Notes: generated by a model from the letters alone, not told the origin. Shown: positions 50,064 through 62,124, counted from the stretch's first letter. The stretch: DNA of 64,000 nucleotides from Liolophura sinensis (GCF_032854445.1 NC_088300.1:70220984-70284983), one strand, 5' to 3'. Made by a program: numbers and translations.

Positions 50064-50280
50064 GGCTCTCACTGGCTCAGACGATTTAAGCCCTGGTTCT
50101 CTATGACCGTCAAGTCTTTGACAAAATGAGGTCGCGTGTTCGAATTCGGCTCTCTCTGTTTAGCTGTGACAGGTTTAAAGGTGTTTGCGGTAATTTACGG
50201 GCGATCCGTTTTCCTCCACTCACAAACCTGAATGACCGTCGTCAAATAGGTGAAAAATTCAGATTGTAACATCAGTCAAA
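50064..50280 (+). mobile_element. SINE-like family D copy
   Basis: CACTGGCTCAGACGATTTAA (A-box region), GCGTGTTCGAATTCGGCTC (B box), TTTTCCTCCACTCACAAACC and CGTCGTCAAATAGGTGAAA. Confidence 0.65.
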
Positions 50281-50821
50281 TTTCATGACGGGTACAGCTG
50301 ACCACGGCCGGCTATATTTATGTCAACAGCCTCTGTTGACGTGCCGGATGTTCGAAAATTTATTATAAGTGGCTTATCGTTGTACAGAAGAGGGTTTGTC
50401 GGTGCAAGTTTGGACATCTTTTAAACTCGGATAACGTGTGGATTCAGTGTATACCACACTAGAATTGTATCGGTTTGTGAACGAGACGGGCGAGGGAGTT
50501 GCATTGTGAAATGGTTTGAGGATATAGGACACAGTCTCCGAGGAAATAACCACGCACAACTCATACATGCAATATCAAAAGCCGCAATCGAAGCACCTGT
50601 CGAAAATACAAAACAATTCATAGTTGACCCTACGTGTGTAGGCCTATAAGCCTATAACATGTATGCAGTGGCTTGTGGTATAGGTTTACATACTGGATCG
50701 ACGTATAAAGGTTAAAAACTAATTCCCTTTCTGTGTATCTCTTTAGAGAATAGAAACCACCCAAACCTGTAAGAATTTAGTACGCGTCCCAATACACCGC
50801 TGGAAGCAAGCAAAGAAAAAT

Positions 50822-50930
50822 TCAGTCTGAAGCTGGATTCGAACTCTTTATCTTCCGGCACCTCATACACCAACACCTCGCTCACACAGTTCACTAAGCT
50901 ATGATCACTGTTCCGTCTTTTCAGACAATT
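50822..50930 (-). mobile_element. tRNA-like SINE head fragment
   Basis: The minus strand reads ATAGCTTAGTGAACTGTG (A-box-like) and AAGAGTTCGAATCCAGC (B box), with about 50 bases between, as in tRNA-derived SINE heads. No cloverleaf closes, so it is not called as a tRNA gene. Confidence 0.45.
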
Positions 50931-51220
50931 TTTGCCAGAAATACAGGGCCTACAATCATGAAAATTCAAACTCAGCTAATTTACGAGAATGACACGTGTT
51001 TTAGTCCAGACCGTCCAGCTGTAGCTTTACATCTGACTGGGGCTGACGCTCTAGGCTAGCCGATAACCTAGTTTTTGTAAAGCGCCCTCTATTGAGATAA
51101 TAGCTTGATCTAGTTCGTGAGTCCGTTAGAGCAGACGTGCACTACTTATATGTATGTCGATGCATTCAAGGTTACATTGCAGATTTCCACAATTACAAGA
51201 CCCGTGCAAGGAAAAACAGC

Positions 51221-54200
51221 ATGCCAGGAGATATGCAGAAGTTTGAACTCACCCTCCAGAGTGGGAGGAAAATGCCCCCTGTCGGCTTAGGTACTCTTGC
51301 ACCCGATGAGGTAAGGCCGGTTTGCTTTCACACAATGTTCGTCTGTTCGGCAGTGTGTCCATTCGGTTGTCATTATGTTGTTGTTGGGCTTATAAAGGGC
51401 CTTATGAAATATTTTTACCCGCCACTGTAATATTAGTTGAAGATAGTAGCATTTAAATTCCAGACGGGTAATGTAGAAGTCCGATATAATGTTTTTAATT
51501 TCCGCTACCGTATATTATTGTATAGGCCTATATAGTAAATGGCCTGATGTCTTTAGCATGGCGTGTTAGTGAGGCAGCAGTGGAAGCACTATAATGTAGT
51601 GTGTTTTCACGCGAGACACTGTCCTGGTATAATGCTGAAAATGGGTTGAACACTGTGCAAACCAAAAACCATATTATTTTCCCCCCATAGTTCCTGGCAT
51701 GTTCTGATTTTTCTGTAGGGAGAGGAGGAGGTTATAAAAGCTGTCCGTGTTGCCATCAAGGCCGGATACCGCCATATTGATTGTGCTGCCATCTACAGGA
51801 ATGAGCGGGCTGTTGGCTCCGCTATCAAATCTGCCATCATAGAGGATACAGTGAGACGAGAAGATTTGTTCATATGCAGTAAGGTGAGGAGGGAGATAAA
51901 CAAAGTGTGAACAATGTACATACATGTAGATCAAATCCTGCTTCCTACTTTTGAGAGCTGGCCAACTTTCCAGATCCCAGGTAATGGCATATGTGGGTAT
52001 CAAATGCTAAACATTTTGTCTGCAGATATCATTAAGCTCATTAAGAAGATTTTCAGGTTATCAGGCAGAGTATAATATGAAGTTAAGTTGAAGAAATGGG
52101 ATCTGAATTTTTTGTTTGTGATTATAGCTTAATGCTCATGTTCAGTATGTAACTCTTCAACCTTTCCAACCACTAAAACACTGCTTTCAGTGGAATTTAT
52201 GCATACAATTATTATGAAAATGGTTCTGAAAACAGCTAATCATTTGTTTGTGTCTCTAAAGATGCAAGCTTCATAAAACTGTGCAAAATATTTCTCTGCA
52301 CCCCATATTTATCTCAGAATAAATGAGATAAATATGATAGCTGGATAGCCCATCATGCAATTATTTTTATCTGATGTTAAAATGGTATGATTATGTGTAG
52401 CTTTGTATTAGTTATGCACATGTTTCGTTGCAGTTGTGGAACACGTGTCATCGGCCGGATCTGGTTCGTACCAGTCTGAGGAAGTCCCTGGAGGATTTGG
52501 GGGTACAGTATCTTGACCTCTACCTGATGCATTGGCCTATGGCTTATAAGGTAAGCATAATCCTTCAGTCTTAGCAACAATCTACCTGTTGCTGATTGTG
52601 TGCACACTGACATCTCAGATGAAAGATAAGCCCTTTATCTTATAATTTGACTGTGTCAGTGAGATATTGCAAGCGTAATAAGTTTTTGATATTACTCAAT
52701 ACTGTACACATGTGTACTGAATGAAGGAAAATGTTAACTGGCTACCTCAATGTTTCTAGATGAGTTTATCCATAGTGGACGAGTTTTTGTCATGATTGAT
52801 TAGCAATGAGAAAAAAGGCTGTGAGCCTTAAATGGCGGTATTTACTATAAAGGTGCGTAACAAAAATATGGATAGCTGTTGCAAAGCTGAAACTAGACTT
52901 GTCTCTCTAGATATTTAGAGTATTGCCTATCAAACAGCATTATTTCATTTACCTATCCATTTTACATGGTCACAAGTAAAACATGGTCACAAAGAAAACA
53001 CATGCTGCACAGTTTCTGGGTACGTGAAAGCTTAGGAGCCAGTGGATCAACATGAATAAAAAATTGTCTGCATAAAGACAGAAATGCTAGTATACCTGTT
53101 TGAAGAGAATCAAATTTTAAATTAAAATTGTAAAGGCAAGATAGATACAAAGAAGTCATTATCATTATCATAGGCTACATAGCATCAGAAAATTAAACAG
53201 TGTTGTAGTGCAACATATTGGACTGCATTGGATGCACCAAATCCTTTTCCATAGATCTAGTTCATTTCATGTGCCGTCATAGTATATAACAAGTGTCTCT
53301 CCCAGTGGCATTTCTGTCTTGATTCAACATGTGTATTTACATCCAGAAACTAAAAAAAAAAAAGAATTCCTGATTCTGAACAGTGGAAATGTGATCTTGA
53401 AATACAGCTTAATTACTGTACAAAGAAAAGTTGGTCTTGATTGTGTGGTTAAGGTGGATTGCGTTTCATTGGCTAGGTCACATAAGACTTGGGCTCAGTG
53501 TCATATGCAGAAAGAAAGTTCTGCCCTCAATGTTCTTGGTGTTTTGTTCGTTGGTGGCCACTCCTGTATGAAGTTTTCTGGAGCCCATTAGCCTGTCATA
53601 AGCATGGTATATGTGACATGTGGAAGTGTTTGCCAGTGTACCATCAGCATGGAATATGTGACATGTGGAAGTGTTTGCCAGTGTACCATCAGCATGGTAT
53701 ATGTGACATTTGGAAGTGTTTGCCAGTGTACCATCAGCATGGTATATGTGACATGTGGAAGTGTTTGCCAGTGTACCATCAGCATGGTATATGTGACATG
53801 TGGAAGTGTTTGCCAGTGTACCATCAGCATGGTATATGTGACATGTGGAAGTGTTTGCCAGTGTACCATCAGCATGGTATATGTGACATTTGGAAGTGTT
53901 TGCCAGTGTACCATCAGCATGGTATATGTGACATGTGGAAGTGTTTGCCAGTGTACCATCAGCATGGTATATGTGACATGTGGAAGTGTTGGCCAGTGTA
54001 CGATCAGCATGGTATATGTGACATGTTGAAGTGTTTGCCAGTGTATATACTTGGCCAAAGTTTACTCCAGCCAGTCAGATTTCCTCCACCCATATCATAT
54101 ATGCACTGGCCATGATTGTTGAAAAATTCTTGAGTGTGGAGTTTTAACAACAATTAAAGACAGAAACAAATGTGAAACACTGTTAAAGGAGGTACTTGAG

Positions 54201-57200
54201 TACTGTGTACAGGATGTGTTTCTTTCCTTCAGGAAGGAGGGGAGTTTCACCCGTGGGATGAAAATGGTAAAATCATATACTCTGATGTTGATTACGTGGA
54301 TACCTGGAAGGTGGGTACAGTGAATGTCACACGTACAAAGTTCATGGTTCACCAGTAGAGTGTGTTTCTTGTACTATCATTACAAGGCTCTTAGAATTAT
54401 ATCTAAGATATAATACCTGTTATTATACCTCTACATTTTCTTTTGAATTCTGAGGAATAACTTTACCTGTGTATAACTACTATAATATAATTGTTAATTA
54501 CATATGTATGAAAAAATGCTCTTTAAGATGTCTGTCTGAAGAAAGCAAAATAGCTTTCCTTTTCAATCAGTATTGTTCATCATTTGTTGTTTTTCAATTA
54601 TTTAAATGGATTGTTTAGTAATTTGTATTGAATAAAGTCTGGAGAGACTTGTATATGCAAATGTCTGAACATATCAGTTGTCATACTCTCTTGGCTCTTT
54701 ACATAGGCTCTTGAAGACTGTGTGGATGAAGGTCTAGTCAGAGATATTGGAATGTCAAATTTTAACAGCAAACAGTTACAGAGGATATTGGATGTGGCCC
54801 GTATTAAACCCAGCAATAATCAGGTAAAGCAAACAGTTGCTTAGGATATTGGATGTGGCCCATATTAAACCCAGCAATAATCAGGTAAAGCAAACAGTTG
54901 TTTAGGATATTGGATGTGGCCCATATTAAACCCAGCAATAATCAGGTAAAACAACAAGCATTCCTTCTGGTAAGGTATTGACAGGGCATTTTGCTGGCTT
55001 AAGATTTTACTTTATTTTTCAGAACCTTATACTGGCTTAGTGATGGGTACTCAGTTATAGAATTTTGGAATTTTACCTAGATTGAGTTGATTAAATTTTT
55101 GTTAGTTACCGAGGGTCAGTGGGTTTACTCAAGACACTCTGGCTCCTTTCATCCAGAGGCCTGACTGCTATTGTAGTCAAATATATGCAAGAAAGAAATT
55201 CAAATAAGCAATCAAATCCAGATTTAAGTCCGCTAACGTTGGGATGATTTAAATAATCATGACAATACATGATGCAAAAATTTTTCCAATATTATTTCCT
55301 CTTTGCTTGGCTGTCTTCTTCGCCTTCATTGCCAAAATACAATGCACAGCAAAATGATAAAAACGTGTATCTGCTTCTGTTTCCAGCTAGAAATCAATGT
55401 GCACTTATCAAATGAGAAACTAATAGAGTTCTGCAAGTCTGTAGGGGTTACAGTGACTGCATTTGCTCCCCTGGGAAATCTATCTGTGTAAGTCTACTCC
55501 GTATCTGTCCGACTGGTATTTTGAGGAAATGTCTCTTAAAGGATACGATTGGTTTTTATTTCTTTAATTCAAGTATATGAGATGACCTAAGATATGAACG
55601 TACAACAAAGCTTTCTTATTGCGGCATAGTATGGCTTTACACCACAGTTTTTCTAAGGCCCAGCTGTCAGTCTGCATGGATGACAGCAACATTGATGTTT
55701 GTGTTGACATTCAGTTACATTTTACACCAGTTCAATGTTTACACTGATGTTATCATCGATGGTTTCGCTGATATAATCTAGATTCTCAAGCATTCCTTGT
55801 TCAAGAGGCTTTGGTAACATTGTGCACCTTGCACAATCTGAACGTCTTTCACCAATCTGGCATGCAAGTCTGTCTCAGGTTAATGATCTTACTGATTGAA
55901 CAAGGATAACGTTAAATAAATTTAATTGTTTTTTAAAAGATAAAAAAACACTCATATATATGTTAATAGAACAGACTTTACCTGAGTTCCAAACTTTGTG
56001 TGTACCAATAATTGAACTTCAGAGATTTGAAGTGGAAAGTAATGTATGATTCTTCACATTTACTCTACTACAAAGTTATCTCCCTTGAGGGATGTTGTCG
56101 TTATTTCATACCATTTAAATATCACTAGCAGGTCTAGTTTTATACCTCTTCGCATTTGCTCTGCTGCAAAGTTATCTCCCCTGACATGTACAAATTATTT
56201 CATACCATTTAAATATCTCTTGATGTGCTGTGTCTGACATGCATGTAGGGGAGCATGTGAGACATTTTTGAAACTTCTATATCTCAGTATTGAAGGATAT
56301 TCACAGTACAGATGAACATATTACCTTAATAGGTGTACACACCAATCACTTATTCGTGGTATTCACTATATATGTATTAAACCATTATTTAATTTGATAA
56401 ATCAATCTTATACTTCCAGGAAGCGTGATCATACACCAATAATTGAGGAGCCGGTTGTTTTGGACATCGCAAAAAAGAAAAACAAGACAGCAGCTCAGGT
56501 AAATATGGTCTTTTAGACCCAAAATCACTTCTCTGTAAACCTTGTACTGTGTTGATATATTGCTCTTGCATGTGTGCATTCATTGGATAAGGTAAGAACG
56601 TGTACAGCACCTTTTTGAAGCAACAAACATTATTGATTTAACATGTTCTCCATTTTGGCTTTTCTTTAGTGTCTAAAACGTTAAAAAGAAATAACAAAGA
56701 TCATTGAATAATTGATCACTGTATGAAAATATGAGTAAAATTTGATTTATTGCAGGTTGCTCTTCGGTATTTGATCCAGAAAGGTGTAGGTGTGGTACCC
56801 AAAAGTAAAACACCCAGTAGAATTGTGGAAAATTTCCAGGTTGGTTCATCGATATGGCATACTAGGTTCACACTAAGATGATTTGTTTTTTAATCAGAAC
56901 CCATCTAGGTTCACACCAACTTTTAAGATGATTTTTCTTTGATTTGGAACCCATCTAGGTTCAGTATGCTGCACTGGTCTAAGTGGTGGAAATTTTACTT
57001 CCAGTTAAACATTTAAATACTCATCATTATCATGTTCAGCTTTCTTGGTACCACAAATATGCATCTAATGTACTTAGCTATTATCCGTTACATCCCCAAG
57101 GTAGAATTTATGGTTGCGAAGAAAAAACATGGTAAAAATTGTATTAATGGAAAGCAAATCCTTCTGTTTCAGATATTCGACTTCAGTTTGTCGGATGATG

Positions 57201-57600
57201 AAATGAAGGCCCTCGCACAGCTTAACAGAAACATCAGGGTATATGATGAATCTATGTGAGTGGTTATTATTTGCTAAGCTTAAAAAGTGACACTACATAA
57301 GCAGAAATTCAGATACAAAGTTTTGCATCTGATTGCTACTGGCGAATCTGCTTAACTTTGACGGATTTTTAGAGGAAGATAACTCCGTTCAGGCGGATTA
57401 CTTATCTCCCTTGATTTAAGTGCGTTACACTGAATGAATGCTTGGGATTTAACGAGCTAGATTTTTTCAGTCATATGACGACGAAGTGCTTTACTCGTGT
57501 AGTTTCAGATGTTTACCTGTGTCTCACTGACTGTGTGCTGTGTTGTTGTTGTTTCAGAGCCCTTGAGCACAAGTATTATCCATTCAACGAGCCTTTCTGA
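51221..57600 (+). CDS. aldo-keto reductase (AKR1-like), downstream tandem copy, 10 exons, apparently intact
   Basis: Predicted NADPH-dependent aldehyde/ketone reductase, 318 residues. Exons: 51221-51310, 51719-51883, 52434-52550, 54233-54310, 54707-54823, 55387-55487, 56420-56498, 56756-56839, 57173-57255, 57558-57600 (TGA). All introns are GT-AG and the frame is continuous. Visible motifs: [20 protein letters not shown] with Asp51 and Tyr56; Lys85 ending exon 2; His118 in [34 protein letters not shown]-terminal [11 protein letters not shown]. Introns fall at the same protein positions and phases as in the upstream paralogue, showing origin by gene duplication. I chose the ATG at 51221 (A at -3) because the protein then starts where AKRs normally do; an in-frame ATG at 51137 would add 28 atypical residues. 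The exon 5 end is triplicated downstream (54782 onward). Intron 3 holds a 45-bp minisatellite. AATAAA at 57851-57856 is a likely polyadenylation signal. Enzyme specificity is unknown. Confidence 0.92.
53597..54050. repeat. 45-bp minisatellite, ten copies, in AKR copy 2 intron 3
   Basis: Units read CATGGTATATGTGACATGTG, then GAAGTGTTTGCCAGTGTACC and ATCAG. Copies 3 and 7 share a G-to-T change (ACATTTGG), implying a four-unit (180-bp) duplication. As 45 is a multiple of three, long frames stay open on both strands (15-residue repeats such as [15 protein letters not shown]). The array lies between good splice sites at 52551 and 54232, so it is intronic. Confidence 0.95.
54078..54160 (+). mobile_element. 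decayed SINE 3' fragment in AKR copy 2 intron 3
   Basis: TTTCCTCCACCCATATCAT, GCACTGGCC and AAAATTCTTGAGTGTGG resemble the family A 3' half. It directly follows the 45-bp minisatellite. Confidence 0.5.
54782..54959 (+). repeat. 61-bp tandem triplication of AKR copy 2 exon 5 end plus its splice donor
   Basis: Three head-to-tail copies start at 54782, 54843 and 54904; the third is truncated. Each holds the last 42 bases of exon 5 and the following CAGGTAAA donor. The genuine donor GT is at 54824, and the duplicated donors are at 54885 and 54946. Copies 2 and 3 share a G-to-A change (CCCGTATT to CCCATATT), so copy 3 probably came from copy 2. Because 61 is not a multiple of three and a TAG follows at 54842-54844, use of a downstream donor would truncate the protein. 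Confidence 0.95.
56046..56225. repeat. ~90-bp tandem pair in AKR copy 2 intron 6
   Basis: Blocks CTACAAAGTTATCTCCCTTG and TATTTCATACCATTTAAATA recur about 90 bases later with changes. TTATCTCCCTTG also appears at about 57402. Confidence 0.8.
56862..56962. repeat. ~50-bp tandem pair in AKR copy 2 intron 8
   Basis: CTAGGTTCACACTAAGATGA and CTAGGTTCACACCAACTTTT, each followed by a T-rich block and GAACCCATCTAGGTTCA, form two imperfect copies. Confidence 0.7.
57429..57490 (-). mobile_element. SINE family B 3' fragment in AKR copy 2 intron 9
   Basis: The minus strand shows TTCGTCGTCATATGACTGAA and GTTAAATCCCAAGCATTCA, closely matching the 3' part of the 62.6-kb SINE (about 62850-62912). Confidence 0.75.
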
Positions 57601-57850
57601 TGCCTTCTGCTGAACTTTGCTCAAAGTGTTACACAGGACAGACTGGCTGGTCTTCGGCCCTCAGTTGTCAGAAAATCATGCCACTGCTGTTGCCTACTGC
57701 TTGCCTTGCCTTTGACTCAGTGATAACAATAATGATCCAACCATGCTATAAATATTGTGAGCTATAGAAAAAGTTACCAAAAAGGGGAATTTTCTGAAGG
57801 GGTGTTCCTATGCTTTTCTAATCATTTTCAGCATTTTCTGTCACTGTTAT

Positions 57851-57856
57851 AATAAA
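57851..57856 (+). terminator. candidate polyadenylation signal, AKR copy 2
   Basis: AATAAA lies about 250 bases after the TGA at 57598-57600. Position and canonical sequence are the only evidence. Confidence 0.5.
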
Positions 57857-59919
57857 TTTTAAATTTCCATGTACAGCATTATCTCAGACTTGTGGCTCCG
57901 TCTAACTGAAAATCAAATCGTATGTAATCACCTGACAACAATCCTAATTACTTGTACATCTGTCAGCCAGTTTGTTCAGTGGCATGTGTTTACCTAAGTG
58001 GACAGGAGCATTACTACTGACTGAATCAACTAACTTCTTTCTGTGGGATTTTGATTTGCAAAAAAGGAGAGTTCTTACAGAAATTGCAAATAGTACAGTT
58101 CTGCTTGGTTGATAGAGCCAGATAAGATGCTTGATTTTCTGGGCATTGCTGGTAGGTTACATTGCTGTTAGTGGTTGTTATCTGTTGGATTGTTGTTGTG
58201 TCATGTTTATTTACTGATAAATGATTTTGTTTTTGATGAAACTTCTAGAATTAACGACTTTTCCCCAGGAAGACATTTATTACTGTTTTAACTTGTTTTC
58301 TTTAACATTTTGTTTCATATTTTGTTTGAGTGCCATAATACATTGTCTTGATATTAATACTATGCAATCATGATTATGCAGTTAACTTTGCTGCAGAACT
58401 CAGTTAAGAATGTGTTTTGTGAAAAATAGCTATTCTCTGTCTTGTAACAAGGACATTCGTAAAGTACATCAATTTATTAACTCAGGTAAATTTTTAACTG
58501 GTTTAAATTGAAATTTTGTATTCATTATACAGCATTTGGTAGCCCTTTTTTAAAAACCATCTGTTTTAGCATAAGACTTTATTGTCATACTGTTATATAT
58601 AACAATAACATAGGGTGTATTTTATAAATTTACCTATGCATGTATTATTTGTAATTGGCAGTATTAGTTTTACCTCATAGTAATTTCTTTGTATACAGAT
58701 ATAGATTACATGCATATGAATTTCTGGTGGTAAAAGTGGTACAACGCATGTCGTTTAATACATGTTAATGTTGCTGGTTTGATTCTGCTGAAATGTCAGA
58801 CTTAAGAATGAAGTTAGAACACCAAATAAAAATATATTTTGTCATTGACATAATTAACATGGGATGGAGACCTGCCTTAATGTCATTTAAACTGTTCAGA
58901 GCTAAAAGCTATGGAAAGGAGTGGTTAAGAATTAATTGTGTATCACTGCTGTTTTATGCCTCATTTTGTCCTTTTTTTTCAGTATAAACACACTGTATGT
59001 TTCAGATTACTACAGTCTTGAAGTCTTTGATACATTTGTTCATGAAGTTTTTTTTCATCATTTACCTTTTAATGTTGAAGACTTTAACTCTAATATGTTG
59101 TCTTGAAAGAGGATTTTTTAGCATATGGAATAGATTGTTACTGTTTCTGAAACAGTAGTACACTAGAAAATCAGCAACTTCACTGAGTGAGTATTTTAGC
59201 TGATGTTAAGATATTGATGTGGTACATATGGCACATTTTATAACGCTGTAAAGTGCATATCTGATACAAGATTCCTTCCAAGAACAGCTTTTACAAACCT
59301 TTGTAATCTTTTTTGTTTCAGTGGGGAGAGACAGATGATGTTTTCTTTGCTGTAACACCATTATAAAGTGAGAAAAAAATTAACTCCTGAAACTTGTGAC
59401 AGCTATTTTACCTTAACAAAGCTGTACTCACCTGAACTGTCCTTAACTGAAATATATTTTTTGTATCCTCAAATAAGATGAAGGATTCTTGATTAAAAAC
59501 ATTTTACTTTTGGATTTATGAAACAGCAAAAAATTAAATAACCTATCACAGAAAAGGTATGATTGGCCAGTTATTTAGTATTATTTTAAACTGCATTGTT
59601 TGGGTCCTTTATATAGTTTGAATATTACTACAATTCATTGTAAGGCTTCGCTTTTTAGTTACATTATTGGTGTGAAGTTTGTATTCTCTGAATACTCATA
59701 TTAGTTATATTAGAATAATGATATACTAGGCATGGATGTGTAACAGTTTATTCCTAAATGAAGCTAAAACTCCTCATTATGTTTTAAATATAATTTCAAC
59801 AACCTGCTTTGGGAAATGCCATACTGTATGAAACCATTTATTATTTTGTCATTGTCCATAATAATGTGATGGGACAAACTTGCGTCTTAAAGGCCATTCT
59901 TGTAGAGAAGGCTTCTGAC
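57857..59919. other. AT-rich downstream flank, no gene seen
   Basis: May include an alternative long 3' UTR of the second AKR gene. No exon-like segment was recognised. Confidence 0.5.
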
Positions 59920-60376
59920 ACTTCCGTATCTGTCACAGCTGGGCTTCTAAACTTCCATATCTGTCACAGCTGGGCTTCTAAACGTCCATATCTGTCACAG
60001 CTGGGCTTTTAAACGTCCATATCTGTCACAGCTGGGATTGTAAACGTCCATAGCTGTCACAGTTGGGCTTCTAAACTTCCATAGCTGTCACAGCTGGGCT
60101 TCTAAATGTCCATAGCTGTCACAGCTGGGCTTCTAAATGTCCATAGCTGTCACAGCTGGGCTTCTAAAGGTCCATATCTGTCACATCTGGGCTTCTAAAC
60201 GTTCATAGCTGTCACAGCTCAGCTTCTAAACATTCATAGCTGTCACAGCTGGGCTTCTAAACTTCCATAGCTGTCACAGCTGGGCTTCTAAATGTCCATA
60301 TCTGTCACAGCTCGGCTTCTAAATGTCCATATCTGTCTCAGCTGGGCTTCTAAACTTCCATATCTGCCTCAGCTAG
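59920..60376. repeat. 31-bp minisatellite, about 14 copies
   Basis: Units contain TGTCACAGCTGGGCTTCTAA and AC(T/G)TCCATA(T/G)C. TGTCACAGC starts at 59931, 59962 and 59993, giving the 31-base period. Each unit carries a CAGCTG E-box core. Confidence 0.95.
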
Positions 60377-61929
60377 CATATTTGGTATTCGTCCACTTTT
60401 GGTGGTGATATCATTTGTACTACATTGACAAGGCAAGGCGATAACATTTTCTTCATGAAGATTTTAAAATGTTCAGCTGTGATGGTTCAAAAGAAGATGA
60501 TCCCCTATCACAGTAGTCTAATATCCCATTTACCCCAATGAGTAGAAACTTTGGCTACTTTGTGTTTATAATTGTCAGTATTTTAACAATATGCTTTTGT
60601 TGGTTTCTTGGCAACAGAAAAGTGCTATACATGTATATTTTCTTGATTCAGTATTAAACGAAACTATATTTACATCAGTATGCCTTTGGTTTATGTTTCA
60701 TCTTTTTGCAATGTTTGTATTTCTTATTTCTTTTTTGTTTTTTGGGGGTCTTTTTGTAGGGGGGGAGGCTCTTGTGTAATTAGCATCAGCATTCTGATCA
60801 AACTTAGCTGTCATATTCTCAATTCCATGAAACAATCTTAAGTTGGAGCAAAAGATGAAAACTTAGTTTTTTGAATTCTGCATTCAATCAAAATTCAGTT
60901 GCTTGGCAATATTTGGAAGAGAGCAATTTTTTTTATCTTGCTTATGTCAGTTTGCAGAAACCTGGCCAGAAGTCGAGTCTGGAATCAGTTCAACGGTCAT
61001 CCAAACTAAGGCTGCTGTCTAAATTTTCATCTATTTTATTTATTTTTTTTTTTTTTTGTGGATCGGCTTTGCACAGTTGAATCATTCTTGTCCAGATTAA
61101 GACCAGATCTGGAAATCCCTGCCAGATGGACAAGTTGAGGTCGGTTAGCATATGCGATCAAGTGATGCAAGTATATGTACAAGTACAATAGCAGGCAAGT
61201 GAAATTAAACTGGCCTCAGCCAGCGGAAGCTAACTGGTCATGTGATTCTATAACCAATGATTAGTGACTTTACGGATCAACTGCATTCGCCGGTGGGTCA
61301 GCTGTGATGTTTACTGTAGCGGTTTTGTCATATGGTATGATTTAACCAAGTAGCCGTCCCTTTTCCTGCACTCGTGCACCGCGGTTTCGTAAGTCAGTAA
61401 TTTTTTCAGGTGAAGACGTTAATTAATAGGTGTTTGTAGGTTGGACTGGATTAGATAACGCGCTCGAGAAACTACAAGTCACCTGGGCAAATTCGATCGG
61501 AACTGTGCTCCATACGGTTGTAGTCCGCAGTCCGCAATATCGGCCTGAACACATACCTTTGCTACGGTACAGGTGCTATGTAGCTGATCTGCCAGAACAC
61601 GGTAGAATGGCTGAAAAACAGTTGAAATATTATTTTTTATAAAAGACCTTAAGGATACTACGATCACGAGAGGCGAAAATTGTGCACTTGCCAGGACAAT
61701 AAATCTGACGATGTTGAAAATTGGCGAAAAATTGACATTTTTAAAAACACTGTTTTTACAATGTTGTTTTTTTTTTTAACTTCAATACAAAGTTTGAACA
61801 AATTATGGAATATATATTTTGAATAAGTAGACTTTTATCTTTCATAATATCTACATATTACTACTCGATCTATATTTTGGGCTATAAGAGGCAAAATTGT
61901 TATATATACGATGACCACTCATGATGTGA
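60377..61929. other. no gene supported
   Basis: A 70-codon frame at 61430-61642 has a more protein-like composition than its surroundings but no motif, so it is not called. Confidence 0.45.
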
Positions 61930-61975
61930 TGGTGAGAGTGAGTGAGAGCTTGGGATTTAACGTCGCACTTAACGT
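61930..61975 (-). mobile_element. SINE family B tail fragment
   Basis: GAGTGAGTGAGAGCTTGGG and ATTTAACGTCGCACTTAA are the reverse complement of the family B 3' end. Confidence 0.65.
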
Positions 61976-62019
61976 GATGGTGAGACGGATCAATGCTCTT
62001 GTCTGGTATGAATTAAGGT

Positions 62020-62124
62020 GAAACTTCGTGGGTTATGTCCACCCACCATAATGCTGACCGCCATCGTATAAGTGAAATATTCTTGAGTACGGCGTAAAAC
62101 ACCAGTCAGGTAAATCAAGTAAGT
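62020..62124 (+). mobile_element. SINE family A 3' fragment
   Basis: Holds CCACCATAATGCTGACC, GTATAAGTGAAATATTCTTG and GGCGTAAAACACCAGTCAG, followed by a modified AAGT tail. Confidence 0.85.

Noticed and set aside
51137-51220. N-terminal extension of the second AKR from an upstream in-frame ATG
   Set aside because: It would add 28 residues with no counterpart in the paralogue or the usual AKR N-terminus; the ATG at 51221 fits the family.
53489-54115. A 208-codon ORF with 15-residue cysteine-containing repeats
   Set aside because: It is made by the 45-bp minisatellite, whose length keeps several frames open on both strands, and it lies wholly within an AKR intron with good splice sites.
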